Notes under the pieces: generated by a model | Databases searched by the model: none | What the model was told of the DNA's origin: nothing | Seen by the model: the letters and a program-made list of their open reading frames with translations, nothing else | In this document: in pieces, positions 1-9,798 of the stretch | Layout: the number at the start of each line of letters is the position of its first letter | Position numbering within the stretch: position 1 is the stretch's first letter | Made by a program: the position numbers and the translations under genes | Assembly: GCA_012033595.1 (NCBI GenBank) | Contig: JAAUQL010000001.1 | Span: 54,120 to 118,119, forward strand | Length of the DNA: 64,000 bases | From: Cyclobacteriaceae bacterium | GTDB lineage: Bacteria; Bacteroidota; Bacteroidia; Cytophagales; Cyclobacteriaceae | Reading direction: 5' to 3'

Positions 1-111
1 ATTCCAGGTAGTGGCGTATCCATTGGAAGTATAATAGTGTTGAGCGTTGCTGGTGTTGCTGATCAAAAGCACGATACCAAGTACGATTCCGATGATGCTT
101 ATCTTTTTCAT
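1..111 (-). CDS. Secreted protein, N-terminal fragment (runs off the window)
   Basis: The ATG is at 109-111 on the minus strand and the frame stays open to the window edge, giving 37 residues. They begin with a Lys-Lys pair, follow with a hydrophobic stretch of about 15 residues and end in a plausible signal peptidase I site (SNA-Q, around residue 23). This is a typical Bacteroidota export signal. The Tyr/Thr/Asn/Trp-rich start of the mature part gives no family. Function is unknown because the rest lies outside the window. Confidence 0.6.
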   Translation of the reverse strand, partial: MKKISIIGIVLGIVLLISNTSNAQHYYTSNGYATTWN

Positions 112-446
112 AACGCTTGAATTAAGTTCGAGGAGCCTAAAACAAGGACTATGCCAGAAAAGCAATAATTAATGTAAGTGCTTGTTAAGCAATAAAATAG
201 AAATGTTAGGCAGCTTCGAAAGCCTAAAATCTCGTGAATGATTAAACTTACGGAAATGCGCACAGGACAGGCAAAACAGCAGGGGCGCGCCGGGCAGTGC
301 ACAAAAACATTGTTTTGTCTACATTTTTCCTCTGCTTACTTTCTAAGCATCAAGGAAAAGAAAGTAAATACCATGAACCTTCAATGCCAATATGGTCAAG
401 AAGCAGATTGAATCACCGCTTCAGCAATTTTTCTTTTATGTCGTAC
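112..446. other. Intergenic stretch, no gene seen
   Basis: Short open frames on both strands lack family resemblance. Two small inverted repeats are visible: ACAAAA/TTTTGT at 301-318, and TACTTTC/GAAAGTA at 338-366. Neither is followed by a convincing T run. The region should hold the promoter of the gene at 1-111 and the 3' end of the MaoC transcript. Confidence 0.4.
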
Positions 447-923
447 TTATTTGCTATTGTTATTGAAATAATACAGAAATACCAGCACACCACTAAACGC
501 CGGCTTGCTGTTTCCTCTGATCTCAAGAGTCACTTGCAGGTGGCATTTAGATATACCACGGAGGTTTGCCAGAGATTTCAGCTTTGCAGTAAGGCGCACC
601 TCACTATCGACCAATACGGGCTGGTTAAATTTTAGATCTTCGATGCCATAGTTGATCATCATGTCGATGTTGCGGATCTCGGCTATCTGTTTCCATAAAA
701 AGGGAGCTATAGAAATGTTGAGATATCCGTGGGCAATTGTACTGCCAAAACCTCCTTCCTTTTTAGCTCTGTCGGGTTCTGTATGTATCCATTGATGATC
801 GTCGGTAGCATCAGCAAATTTATTTATCCTGTCCTGGGTAATGGTCATAAAATCTGAAGCACCAAGCTCTTTGCCTATATATTGCTCAAATTCCGCATGG
901 CTATTGATGGTGAGTTTACTCAT
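447..923 (-). CDS. MaoC-family (R)-specific enoyl-CoA hydratase
   Basis: A 158-residue single-domain hot-dog-fold protein of the MaoC/NodN-like family, a normal length for the single-domain members. The hydratase motif is visible as Asp42 and His47 (D-x4-H) in the ATDDHQWIH segment, followed by an AHGY segment at 64-67. The family hydrates trans-2-enoyl-CoA to (R)-3-hydroxyacyl-CoA in the cytoplasm, in fatty-acid or polyhydroxyalkanoate side pathways; the acyl chain preference cannot be read here. It stands alone, on the same strand as the downstream-coordinate sugar dehydrogenase but 92 bp away, so co-transcription is uncertain. Confidence 0.85.
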   Translation of the reverse strand: MSKLTINSHAEFEQYIGKELGASDFMTITQDRINKFADATDDHQWIHTEPDRAKKEGGFGSTIAHGYLNISIAPFLWKQIAEIRNIDMMINYGIEDLKFNQPVLVDSEVRLTAKLKSLANLRGISKCHLQVTLEIRGNSKPAFSGVLVFLYYFNNNSK

Positions 924-1015
924 AACTGCTTTTTTTAGTTGTCAAAACATCGAATTTAGTGCAAGTCCTCAAGCATTCATGCACTTGTGAAATGAAATTA
1001 CCCGGCTTGCCAGGC

Positions 1016-2296
1016 TCAATTTTTATAATAATAGATCCTCCATACCCTTCCCTTTACAGAATCTACTATAAAGAGCGAGCCATCAGGGCCTTGTGCCAGT
1101 CCTGTTGGGCGATACATAGCTTCAGTAGGGGCATTAATTTCTTCTTTGCCCGCGAAGCCCGTGGCAAACTCTTCAAAATCTCCTGTTGGCTTGCCATCGA
1201 CAAAGGGTATGAATACGACCATATAGCCTTTTTGCGGATATGGAGCACGGTTCCAGGAGCCATGCAGCGCCACAAAGGCGCCATTTTTATATCTTTCGGG
1301 AAACATATCTCCGGTATAAAACAACAAATCATTGGGTGCCGAATGTGCAGGGAGGCTTAGCAACGGCGGGTCGATGTCTTCGCAACCTGCTGTACTGGTA
1401 CCATCACCTCCAAACTCCGGACTCTGTACCTGCTTTTGCAGAAACGGGTCGAAGTAGCAATATGGCCAGCCATAATTTTGGTCTTTATTGACCTTTATAA
1501 ATTGCTCGGCTGGCAGATCGGCATTTTGTTCAAGCGTATATTTTTGTGGCCAAAATCCCTGTAACTGATCCCGACCATGGTTGACGGCATACAGCGAGTT
1601 GGTTTCAAAATTCCAATCCAGGGCCAGGGCATTGCGCACCCCAATGGCATAATGGTAGGCATCTGATTGATGTTGGTTTGTCTTGTTGGCATCAAACTGC
1701 CAGATACCTGCTTGTTTTTCGATATATGGACTCGGAGAAATGCCCGGCGATTCGACAGAAAAAGCATCTTTTTCACCGGCGTTTACCGGTGCGCCAACCG
1801 TCACATACATGTGGCCCTCCTGGTCAAACGTAATCGGTTTGGTGGCGTGGGGGCCTTGTTTTGGAAAACCCGTGGCTATGAGTTCCATTTCAGAAGAGGG
1901 AGCCAGTTTGCCGGCATCGAGTTTATATCTGTAAACGTTTGAATCTGAAGAGCAATAGAGGTACCCATTGTAGATGCCGATACCTGTGCCTCCATAAGGC
2001 ATAAAGCCCACATGTTCGTCCATAATGCCGTTTCCATCGTTGTCGCGGAAGGCAATTATTCCACTGCTATCTCTCAGGTTGCGGAGTTTTACATACAAAT
2101 AGCCCTGGTCGCTTACGGCTATGTGCCTGGCTTTGCCCACATTATCGACCGTAACAATGGCGCCAAACTTATCGGGGAGGGTAAGACCGGCATTGTCCGG
2201 GTCTGCAAGGGGAAGTTTCTCTGTTGTTTGCTGGTTTTGGCATGCCATGGCAGCAAATATTAAAAATGCCAAAATAAAATTGTTGAAAGATTTCAT
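1016..2296 (-). CDS. PQQ-dependent sugar dehydrogenase-like lipoprotein (sorbosone/glucose dehydrogenase family)
   Basis: A 426-residue protein with a lipoprotein signal; the lipidated residue would be Cys19, so it is probably anchored in the periplasm or at the outer membrane. The body has the beta-propeller features of the soluble glucose/sorbosone dehydrogenase family: repeated GxxY/W-type blades, a GVRNALAL segment near residue 217, a DQNYGWPYCYFDP region and a C-terminal RPTGLAQGPDGSLFI motif. The family oxidises aldoses with PQQ, or in many Bacteroidota members has an unproven substrate. No PQQ synthesis genes are nearby, so the cofactor may be scavenged or the activity may differ. Confidence 0.8.
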   Translation of the reverse strand: MKSFNNFILAFLIFAAMACQNQQTTEKLPLADPDNAGLTLPDKFGAIVTVDNVGKARHIAVSDQGYLYVKLRNLRDSSGIIAFRDNDGNGIMDEHVGFMPYGGTGIGIYNGYLYCSSDSNVYRYKLDAGKLAPSSEMELIATGFPKQGPHATKPITFDQEGHMYVTVGAPVNAGEKDAFSVESPGISPSPYIEKQAGIWQFDANKTNQHQSDAYHYAIGVRNALALDWNFETNSLYAVNHGRDQLQGFWPQKYTLEQNADLPAEQFIKVNKDQNYGWPYCYFDPFLQKQVQSPEFGGDGTSTAGCEDIDPPLLSLPAHSAPNDLLFYTGDMFPERYKNGAFVALHGSWNRAPYPQKGYMVVFIPFVDGKPTGDFEEFATGFAGKEEINAPTEAMYRPTGLAQGPDGSLFIVDSVKGRVWRIYYYKN

Positions 2297-2681
2297 AATG
2301 TAGGATTAAAAGGTCTTTGCGTTTTTGAATCTGTTCCTGCTTTTGAATACAATAAAAAAAGGGATAGTAGCTTTACTATCAAAAGACCAAATTTAGGATT
2401 AATATTATTAGCTACAAGTCTGAAAGCTATGGCCAATTTTGGTCAAGCCGTCCCCTTGTCATTTTTATTATGGTGCTATCATGCTCAAACCGACGCCCAA
2501 GAGGCTGGCAGCAAGGTTGATCTGTGCCAGTCAAAATGGAATTTGTGCTATTTTTGACCTTTTGCAACTAGTTGCTCTACTGTCAGGCATCTTAAGACGC
2601 GAATTTATCATAGCAGAAATATCTCCCAAACTAAGTTTTCCATTAGTTTTACATTTTATATAAAACCAAACTATAGAAAAA
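2297..2681. other. Divergent intergenic region between the sugar dehydrogenase and cysK
   Basis: This 385-bp gap separates two divergent genes and should hold both promoters. The only clear structure is the hairpin at 2354-2380, listed separately. I see no convincing riboswitch or cysteine leader and no plausible gene. Confidence 0.35.
2354..2380 (-). terminator. Terminator-shaped hairpin upstream of the sugar dehydrogenase
   Basis: A 7-bp stem (GATAGTA at 2363-2369, TACTATC at 2374-2380) is followed, reading on the minus strand, by CC and a run of seven T residues. It lies about 65 bp upstream of the start codon at 2296. It could be an intrinsic terminator or leader attenuator of transcription entering that gene. 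The stem is AT-rich and short, so function is uncertain. Confidence 0.35.
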
Positions 2682-3602
2682 ATGATACTGGATAGTATTC
2701 TCAATACCATTGGCTGCACCCCGACAGTTAGGCTCAACAAACTCTTGCCTACAGATGCGGCAAGCGTGCTGATGAAGATAGAATCTTTCAACCCCAGCGG
2801 ATCGGTGAAAGACCGCATCGCTCTAAATATGATAGAAGAGGCCGAAAAGAGTGGAAAGTTGAAAAAGGGGATGACCATTGTAGAGCCTACCTCTGGAAAT
2901 ACCGGCATCGGACTCGCCATGGTAGCAGCCGTAAAAGGGTACAAAATCATATTTACCATGCCCGAGACCATGAGTATTGAGCGGCGCATTGTGCTGAGGC
3001 AATTTGGCGCCGAACTGGTACTGACCCCGGCAGACCGCGGGATGGTTGGTGCTGTGATGGCCGCACAAGAATTGTCTGACAAAGAAAAGTACTTTATGCC
3101 GCAGCAGTTTGAAAACCAGGCTAACCCCGACATGCACAAAAAAACCACTGCTGAAGAAATCATCTACGATATGAAAAAAGAGCAGCTCGACTACTTTGTG
3201 GTTGGGGTAGGTACCGGTGGCACCATATCCGGAGCAGGGGAGGCATTGAAGAGAAAATATCCGCACCTGAAAGTGATCGCCGTAGAACCCACCGATAGCC
3301 CGGTTCTCTCTGAGGGCAATGCCGGGCCGCACAAGATCCAGGGCATTGGGGCGGGCTTTATTCCCGAAATCCTCAACCTGAACATAATCGACGAAATCTT
3401 GAAAGTGAAAAACGAGGACGCCTTTGATATTGCCAAAAAGTTGTGCAGTCAGGAAGGTATCCTTGCCGGCATATCTTCAGGAGCCAATGTATGGGCGGCC
3501 ATAGAAGTTGCCAAAAGAGCCGGCAAAGGTAAAACAGTACTCACTATGCTGCCCGATACCGGAGAGCGCTACTTAAGTACCCCTCTATTTGATCACGAAT
3601 AA
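2682..3602 (+). CDS. cysK: Cysteine synthase A (O-acetylserine sulfhydrylase)
   Basis: A 306-residue PLP enzyme of fold type II, the usual length. Lys43 in the PSGSVKDR motif is the Schiff-base lysine. The substrate loop TSGNTG lies near residue 70, and the glycine-rich phosphate-binding loop GTGGTISG near residue 177. It makes L-cysteine from O-acetylserine and sulfide in the cytoplasm. The ATG at 2682 is the only sensible start. No serine acetyltransferase gene is adjacent. CysK is clearly the group; O-phosphoserine-dependent variants cannot be fully excluded. Confidence 0.93.
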   Translation: MILDSILNTIGCTPTVRLNKLLPTDAASVLMKIESFNPSGSVKDRIALNMIEEAEKSGKLKKGMTIVEPTSGNTGIGLAMVAAVKGYKIIFTMPETMSIERRIVLRQFGAELVLTPADRGMVGAVMAAQELSDKEKYFMPQQFENQANPDMHKKTTAEEIIYDMKKEQLDYFVVGVGTGGTISGAGEALKRKYPHLKVIAVEPTDSPVLSEGNAGPHKIQGIGAGFIPEILNLNIIDEILKVKNEDAFDIAKKLCSQEGILAGISSGANVWAAIEVAKRAGKGKTVLTMLPDTGERYLSTPLFDHE

Positions 3603-3628
3603 GCGGGATATCGGCAAATACCGCTGCA

Positions 3629-4634
3629 ATGGATTTCGCACACTTTTTTGGCAGCTAAATTGAAAGGAATCAAACTCGACCGCTTTGTACTTTTGCTTGT
3701 AGGCACCATACTGCTTGCCTATCTGGTGCCGGGCATCGAAGATATTCTTCCGCTCAAGACGATCAGCTCGTTGGGAATATCAGGTATTTTTTTCTTCTAT
3801 GGGCTAAAGCTGAGTCCGAAAAAAATGCTCGCAGGCCTGTTTAACTGGCGATTGCACCTGCTGATACAATTGGCCACTTTTGTTCTTTTTCCACTATTGG
3901 TTTTAGCGGCCAGGCCTTTTATTCACAGCGAAGCGCACCTCACTTTGTGGCTTGCGGTTTTTTTCCTGGCGGCTTTGCCTTCCACTGTTTCGTCGTCGGT
4001 GGTGATGGTCTCTATTGCAAAAGGCAACGTTCCTGGTGCCATTTTCAATGCGAGTATTTCTGGGCTTATCGGTATTGTGGTCACGCCGTTGTGGATGGGC
4101 ATGTTTCTTGGCGCGGTCTCAGGATCGTTCGATTTGGCAGCGATCTTTCTGGAATTGGTGTTGAAAATCTTGTTGCCGGTGGCTCTTGGTCTGCTGATGC
4201 ACCGCTTTTGGGGAGGATTTGCCGATCGCAACAAGCAGCACCTCACTACTTTCGACAAGTCCGTTATTCTCATTATCGTATATAATAGTTTTAGTCATTC
4301 ATTTTCCAGCGGTATTTTCGAGGGTATTGGCGTGCCGGAGTTGGGTGCCGTAGCCCTGGGTGTCACGGCCATGTTTTTTGTCATCTATTTCACCATTTAT
4401 ACCATCAGCAAGTCGCTGGGCTTCCATCGCGAAGACCAGATTGCCGCCCTTTTTTGCGGATCAAAAAAGTCACTTGTGCATGGATCGGTGTTTTCCAATG
4501 TGCTGTTTGCCGGTATGGCCAGTGCCGGTATTTTTCTGGTGCCGGTCATGGTTTACCATGCCTTTCAGTTGTTCATTGTCAGCATTATAGCGCAGAAAAT
4601 GGCCAATAACCCTTCGTCGAATTCTGCTTTGTAG
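3629..4634 (+). CDS. Bile acid:sodium symporter family (BASS/SBF-like) transporter
   Basis: A polytopic membrane protein of about 330 residues with nine to ten hydrophobic segments, matching the SBF-like family related to YfeH and mammalian SLC10A7. The conserved segment containing LAALPSTVSSSVVM (residues 105-120) is typical. The substrate is unknown. The start is doubtful: the open frame begins only at a TTG at 3648. An ATG at 3629 reads MDFAHF and would join the same frame if the six-T run at 3644-3649 were five T, giving 334 residues. Either a TTG start or a one-base run error explains it. The gene follows cysK by about 30-45 bp and may be co-transcribed. Confidence 0.78.
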
Positions 4635-4674
4635 TCACGCAGCAACGACTTCCCATCTCAGTCGCCTGCTAGCT

Positions 4675-5613
4675 TCATTCCTTCCCCATTCCACCCAGGT
4701 TTAGTTGCTGATAATCGGCCATGGTGTATGAAGCCGGTTCTCTATCGATACTCTTGGCCTTCATGGCCATATGCATCGGTTTGCCTTTTTCATCTTCCAT
4801 GTTCATGTCCATTTCCAACATCATCCCTTCTATATCTTGCAGCACTTGTTTATTGGCCAGGTTGGCATTGCCCAGGCTTTTGAAATACGATTTGCTGAGT
4901 ACCTTGAGGTCTGGTGCTATCCATACAGCGCCATTTGTATTTTCGGATGTGAGCAAGTATTCTTCGCAACGGTAACCCAATATATCTTTGGTTTTTCCGG
5001 TCTTTTCTACCTTGGTTTCTTCCTGAGGTGCTTCTGGCTCGCTCATCTGCTTGACCTTGTCGAGTGTCATGATCTGCGCCATATTTTGTTGCTTCATGAT
5101 GATGACCATGGCGTTGTTTTCAAAATCCATAATGGTAGTGATATCGGTGGGCGTTTGTGTCTTGTTGCCATCGCTTTCCAAATCGCCAAGTTGGGTGCCG
5201 ATATAGTCTGCATTTGGATTGAAAAGCATGGTATATTCCATGGTTGTCGAGTTTTTGCCACTTTCTGTCGTCATATCATATACAATGCCCGAGCTAAATG
5301 AATAGGTATCGGCCACGCTGGCCGGTGTTGCATTTCCTCCCAACATTTGCATCATTTTTTCCTGAGTCGCTCTATCGCTTTCAGTGGTTTCTGTGGTGCT
5401 TTGCTCATCAGTCTTATCCTTGGTCATGCCGTCGGTAATGACTTCTTCGGTTTTGTCCAGGCCCTTGTCTATGCCCTGGTCTGCCTTTTGCAATGCCCGG
5501 TCTTCGAGTTTTTGTTCTGCTCTTTTTTGAAGGCGATCTAGAAATTGCCCTTGGGCAGGATAAATAAACAAGAGGCACAAGGCCGTACTGAGGTTTGTGA
5601 TTGTTGATTTCAT
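4675..5613 (-). CDS. Secreted DUF4412-type protein
   Basis: A 312-residue protein with an N-terminal signal peptide (hydrophobic core ending at AQG-Q, about residue 22). A charged Lys/Glu/Asp-rich linker of about 70 residues follows, then a beta-rich region with features of DUF4412: an MTTESG start, an IMDFENNAMVIIM strand pair and a GYRCEEYLL segment containing the family's usual single Cys. Function is unknown for the family; members are periplasmic or outer-membrane associated in Bacteroidota. It converges on the transporter gene at 4634, with no clear terminator between. Confidence 0.7.
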   Translation of the reverse strand: MKSTITNLSTALCLLFIYPAQGQFLDRLQKRAEQKLEDRALQKADQGIDKGLDKTEEVITDGMTKDKTDEQSTTETTESDRATQEKMMQMLGGNATPASVADTYSFSSGIVYDMTTESGKNSTTMEYTMLFNPNADYIGTQLGDLESDGNKTQTPTDITTIMDFENNAMVIIMKQQNMAQIMTLDKVKQMSEPEAPQEETKVEKTGKTKDILGYRCEEYLLTSENTNGAVWIAPDLKVLSKSYFKSLGNANLANKQVLQDIEGMMLEMDMNMEDEKGKPMHMAMKAKSIDREPASYTMADYQQLNLGGMGKE

Positions 5614-5967
5614 TGTTATGGTTTTTGGTCAAAATAGGATTAAATATCTAAAATTATAAATTAGGCGTGAGGTAATCCAGCTTTTTATTTTTTATGTTTC
5701 TTCCCCTCCAGCCCAGTTGCGGCTATACCATGAGCACGCCATATCGCAGTGAAGCCGAATCTAGTGAAGGCACGGGAATTTTGGCCAAATTTCACATAAA
5801 ACAGCATGGCAAGAGAGATGGTAAAGTAATCTGCAACAAGGCCAGATGTGCCATGTTGTTTGCAAAAGGCGATAGGTAAGCTAAGAACTTAAGGCTTTTG
5901 CTTCTGAACCTGCGCAGATTTCAATCGTTTTTGATACTTTCACGACTACAAAAAATCCATTGAACCT
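5614..5967. other. Divergent intergenic region, no gene seen
   Basis: This 354-bp gap lies between the divergent DUF4412 gene and the antiporter gene. Open frames here are short and without family resemblance. It must hold both promoters, but I could not identify convincing -33/-7 elements. Confidence 0.35.
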
Positions 5968-7551
5968 ATGGTGCTTCTACCCTTAGTCATTGCCTTTGTC
6001 CTCGGTTTTTTTATGCGCTTGTTCCGCTTGCCCCCAATGTTGGGATATCTGCTGGCTGGCTTTGCTTTACATGCCATGGGCATAGAGCGCAACGATACCA
6101 TAGAGCAAATATCTCATTTGGGTATTTTGCTGCTCTTGTTCACCATCGGCCTCAAGCTCAATATCAGGAGTCTCATCAGGAAGCATGTGTGGCGTGGAGG
6201 GATCGGCCATATGCTCACCACGGTGCTTATATTCAGTGTTGTTATGGGGGCATTATCCGTGCTCAGCATTTCTATTTTTGATCAGATGACCTTGCAATCC
6301 ATTGCTATTGTGGCATTTGCACTTAGTTTTTCCAGTACTGTGTTTGCCGTAAAGGTGCTGGAAGAAAAGGGTGAAATGCAGAGTCTTCAGGGAAAGACGG
6401 CAATTTCGATCCTTATAATACAAGACATACTTGCAGTCGCTTTTCTGGTTTTTCAAAGGTGAATTTCCGTCTATTTGGGCTGTATTGCTACTGGGGTTTC
6501 CGCTATTGCGTAAGCCTTTGCTCTGGCTCATGAACCGGACTGGCCATGGAGAAATGATGGTACTTTTTGGGTTTTTGGTGGCCTTGGGCGGGGCGCAATT
6601 GTTTGCTGAAATGGGGCTCAAGGCCGATCTCGGTGCTTTGGTGGCCGGGCTGGTGGTAGCCAATAGCCAAAAATCGGATGAATTGTCCAAAACCTTGCTC
6701 AACTTTAAAGAATTTTTCCTGGTGGCTTTTTTTCTGAATATCGGTCTCACAGGCACACCTCAATGGTGGATGTTGGGCGTTTCTATGGTTTTTATTGTGC
6801 TTATACCTGTCAAAAGCTTTTTGTACTTCTGGATTTTAACGCATTTTCATGTGCGCGCGCGTACTTCTTTTTGGATATCCTGAGTCTCTCCAATTATAGC
6901 GAGTTTGCCCTCATTGTAGCCAGTGTGGCCTATTCTGCCAATTTGCTAAGTGCAGACTGGGTGCTGATTGCCTCCATCACCGTGTCTTTGTCATTTTTAA
7001 TCTCCAGTCCCTTAAACTCCTATTTTTATTTTTCAAAATTCGAAAAATTTTTAATGAGGTTCGAACGCAAAAAGAGGTTGGCCGATGACAGACCCATCCA
7101 AATAGGCGGAGCCGATATTCTCATATTTGGCATGGACAAAATCGGTACGATGGCCTACGACTACCTCGCATCAAAGTATGGAAGCCACGTGCTGGGCCTG
7201 GATGCCGACTATAATGTGGTGCTGATGCACAAAAAGGAACGGCGCAATGTGATCATCGGCGATGCGACCGATTCGGGTTTCTGGGAAAACCTGCAACCCG
7301 GCAATGTCTCTATGGTGCTGCTGACCATGACCAACCACAGCGCCAATAAGTTTGCAGCCATCAGGTTGAGGCATAGCAATTTCACTGGTTGGATATCGGC
7401 TGTGGGGCGCTACGAAGATGAAATTCTGGAGTTGAAAAATATGGGGGTAAATTCAGTTTTCAATATTTACGAAGAAGCTGGAATTGGATTTGCCGAGCAT
7501 ATTTGTGAAGCACTGGAAACCAGAGAAGGTCAAAGCCAACAAATCACTTAA
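5968..7551 (+). CDS. Kef-type cation:proton antiporter with TrkA-N domain (two frame breaks)
   Basis: A CPA2 antiporter with a C-terminal Rossmann TrkA-N domain, like YbaL/KefB. The gene is split over three reading-frame segments: 5968-about 6450, about 6450-6870, and about 6870-7551. Removing one T from the five-T run at 6449-6453 and adding one T to the five-T run at 6868-6872 gives one 527-residue protein. It would have 11-12 membrane segments (residues 1-370) and a TrkA-N domain starting near IGGADILIFGMDKIG. It would exchange K+ or Na+ for H+ across the inner membrane, gated by a nucleotide. The two breaks compensate each other. I favour sequence errors over decay, because every domain is otherwise intact. 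The stop lies 13 bp before the dinB start. Confidence 0.75.
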
Positions 7552-7564
7552 ACCACCGATCTGT

Positions 7565-8629
7565 TTGCGCAAGATCATACACATAGATATGGACGCTTTT
7601 TTTGCCTCCATCGAGCAACGCGACCAACCGATGCTGCTGGGCAAACCAGTAGCAGTGGGCGGGTCGGGCAAGCGGGGAGTGGTAGCCGCGGCTAGCTACG
7701 AAGCGCGTAAGTTTGGCGTTTTCTCGGCGCAGCCTTCCAGCATCGCAGTACGTCTTTGTCCGGGGCTCATCTTTGTGAAACCCCGTTTCGAAGTGTACAA
7801 ATCGGTATCCAACCAGATCCGTGAGATTTTTTTGGAATATACAGATCTGGTGGAGCCATTGTCTTTGGACGAGGCATACCTCGATGTAACAGAAAACAAA
7901 AAAGGAATAGCCACCGCCACAGAAATTGCCCTGGAGATAAAGGCTAGAATAATGGCGGATACACAACTTACGGCCTCGGCAGGCGTATCGATCAATAAAT
8001 TCCTCGCCAAGGTTGCCTCAGACCAAAACAAACCCGACGGTATATTTGTGATCAAGCCCAAAGCCGCCGGCCCGTTTGTGGATCAACTACCCATCGAAAA
8101 ATTTCACGGCATAGGCAAAGTGACGGCCGCTACAATGCACCGAATGGGCATAAACACCGGCGCAGACCTAAAGCAGGTAAGCAGAGAGGCATTGATACGC
8201 CGCTTTGGCAAAACAGGCAGTTATTACTTCGACATTGCCCGGGCTATAGACCACAGGCCGGTGAACCCAAACCGGATTCGCAAGTCGCTCGGAGCCGAGC
8301 GCACATTTGAAGATGACCTTTCGGAAAATGAAGAAATCATTGTGCAGACCAATGGAATTGCCGATATATTATTTGAAAGAATACTACGGGCAAAAGCCAG
8401 CGGCAAGACCGTGACACTCAAGTTGAAATTCAATGATTTTGAGATCATCAATCGCAGCAAATCTACAGGGCATTTGATGGCCTCTAAAGAAGAAATAATA
8501 ACCATTGCCATGGAATTGCTGCATCGGGAACTCCCGGCAAAAAAGGGCATTCGGCTGATCGGGCTCACCCTTTCCAACCTCGACCGGCAGGAATCAGACA
8601 TAGGCAAACAACTTACGCTTGACTTTTGA
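7565..8629 (+). CDS. dinB: DNA polymerase IV (Y-family)
   Basis: A Y-family translesion polymerase. I place the start at the TTG at 7565, which reads MRKIIHIDMDAFF and matches the family's N-terminus, 13 bp after the antiporter stop; the upstream ATG at 7484 would overlap that gene by 68 bp. The product has 354 residues, a normal length. Catalytic acidic residues are Asp8 and the Asp-Glu of the SLDEAYLD motif; the YEARKFGV and SAGVSINKFLAK segments are also present. It performs error-prone bypass synthesis. Close spacing suggests it is read through from the antiporter; no LexA box was recognised. Confidence 0.9.
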   Translation: MRKIIHIDMDAFFASIEQRDQPMLLGKPVAVGGSGKRGVVAAASYEARKFGVFSAQPSSIAVRLCPGLIFVKPRFEVYKSVSNQIREIFLEYTDLVEPLSLDEAYLDVTENKKGIATATEIALEIKARIMADTQLTASAGVSINKFLAKVASDQNKPDGIFVIKPKAAGPFVDQLPIEKFHGIGKVTAATMHRMGINTGADLKQVSREALIRRFGKTGSYYFDIARAIDHRPVNPNRIRKSLGAERTFEDDLSENEEIIVQTNGIADILFERILRAKASGKTVTLKLKFNDFEIINRSKSTGHLMASKEEIITIAMELLHRELPAKKGIRLIGLTLSNLDRQESDIGKQLTLDF

Positions 8630-8727
8630 ATGGTTTGATGCCCGGTGTTTTGTGAAATCATGCCATATTTCTTTATCACTTACAAAAAACCAATAAGCTC
8701 TGCTATCTTTGCGCCTTATCAAAAAAG

Positions 8728-9677
8728 TTGGCAACGCAATTCGATCCCGGCAAAAGAATTTATGGCATTTTGTATGCCTCTACCACGGCGCTCTTCTGGG
8801 GTTTCCTCGCTATATTCATTAAAGTCACCCTCAATGACGTACCCCCGGTGGTGATAGTCTGGTTCCGATTTGCGGTGGCATTTGCTTTTTTATTCAGCTA
8901 TTTCTTGGTCAAAGACCGCCCAAAATTAGCCATCATCAAAAACCCACCTTTGCTGATTGTCCTTGGCGCCGTAGCCCTTACGATCAACTATATTGGCTTT
9001 GCCACCGGAATTCACCTTACTTCGCCAAGCAATGCTCAGGTTTTTATTCAAATCGGGCCTATCACCCTGGCTGTAGCAGGTATTTTCGTGTTTAAAGAAC
9101 GCATTTCCAAAAGACAGTTTCTGGGTTTTGTGGTGGCAGCTACCGGCCTTACACTGTTTTATCGCGACCAGATCAGGCAATTGCTCGGCCACGAAGAGGT
9201 ATATGTGGCCGGTGTGCTTTGGCTGGTATTGGCTGCACTGGCATGGGCAACCTATGCCGCCTTGCAAAAGAAAATGGTACAAAAATATCATGCCCAGCAG
9301 CTCAATCTCATCGTTTTTGGGTTGCCCATTCTCATTTTGCTGCCTTGGGTAGATTTCAGCACTTTTGCCCAATTCAGCCCCGGACTATGGGTGTTACTGG
9401 TTTTTTGGGCATCAATACTATCGTGGCGTATGGATGTTTATCAGAGGCGTTCAAATACATTGAGGCCAACAAAATCAGCGTTATCATCACGCTCAACCCC
9501 ATCATTACTTTTGTAGTAATGAGCATATTGAGCACTATGGAACTCAGTTGGATCGATGCCAAAGCGATGACCCTGGCGGGAGTTGCCGGAGCGGCATTGG
9601 TGATATCGGGAGCCATTATGGTTGTGATATCAAAAAAGAAAAAGGCTACATCGGTCACTCCCCCGACTGCACCCTGA
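8728..9677 (+). CDS. EamA-family (DMT superfamily) transporter, frame break near 9401
   Basis: A ten-segment drug/metabolite transporter made of two EamA repeats. The frame breaks in the six-T run at 9401-9406; one extra T joins the two parts into a 316-residue protein reading LVFLGINTIVAYG across the junction. That is the usual family length and motif order. The start is a TTG at 8728 (MATQFDPG). The family exports small metabolites or amino acids across the inner membrane; the substrate cannot be predicted. The C-terminus ends in a Lys-rich tail. Probably a sequence error rather than a pseudogene. Confidence 0.75.
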
Positions 9678-9798
9678 GGTTGCGAATAGAAAAGCCAAGT
9701 TACAATCCATCCAACTAATTCACCGATCTGCTCAGATCAATCGGTGAAGTGCGTAAATTTCCATACACACAAAATCGATCATATTTAGCCCGAACCCA

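Noticed and set aside
2531-3163. Long minus-strand open frame opposite cysK
   Set aside because: It is antisense to an intact conserved enzyme and has no family features; it reflects the codon composition of cysK.
6449-6872. Programmed ribosomal frameshifting in the antiporter
   Set aside because: Two opposite shifts in short T runs without a slippery heptamer or stimulatory structure; many unrelated genes here show the same kind of run change.
7484-7564. Upstream ATG start for DNA polymerase IV
   Set aside because: It would add 27 residues not found in the family and overlap the antiporter gene by 68 bp; the TTG at 7565 gives the standard N-terminus.
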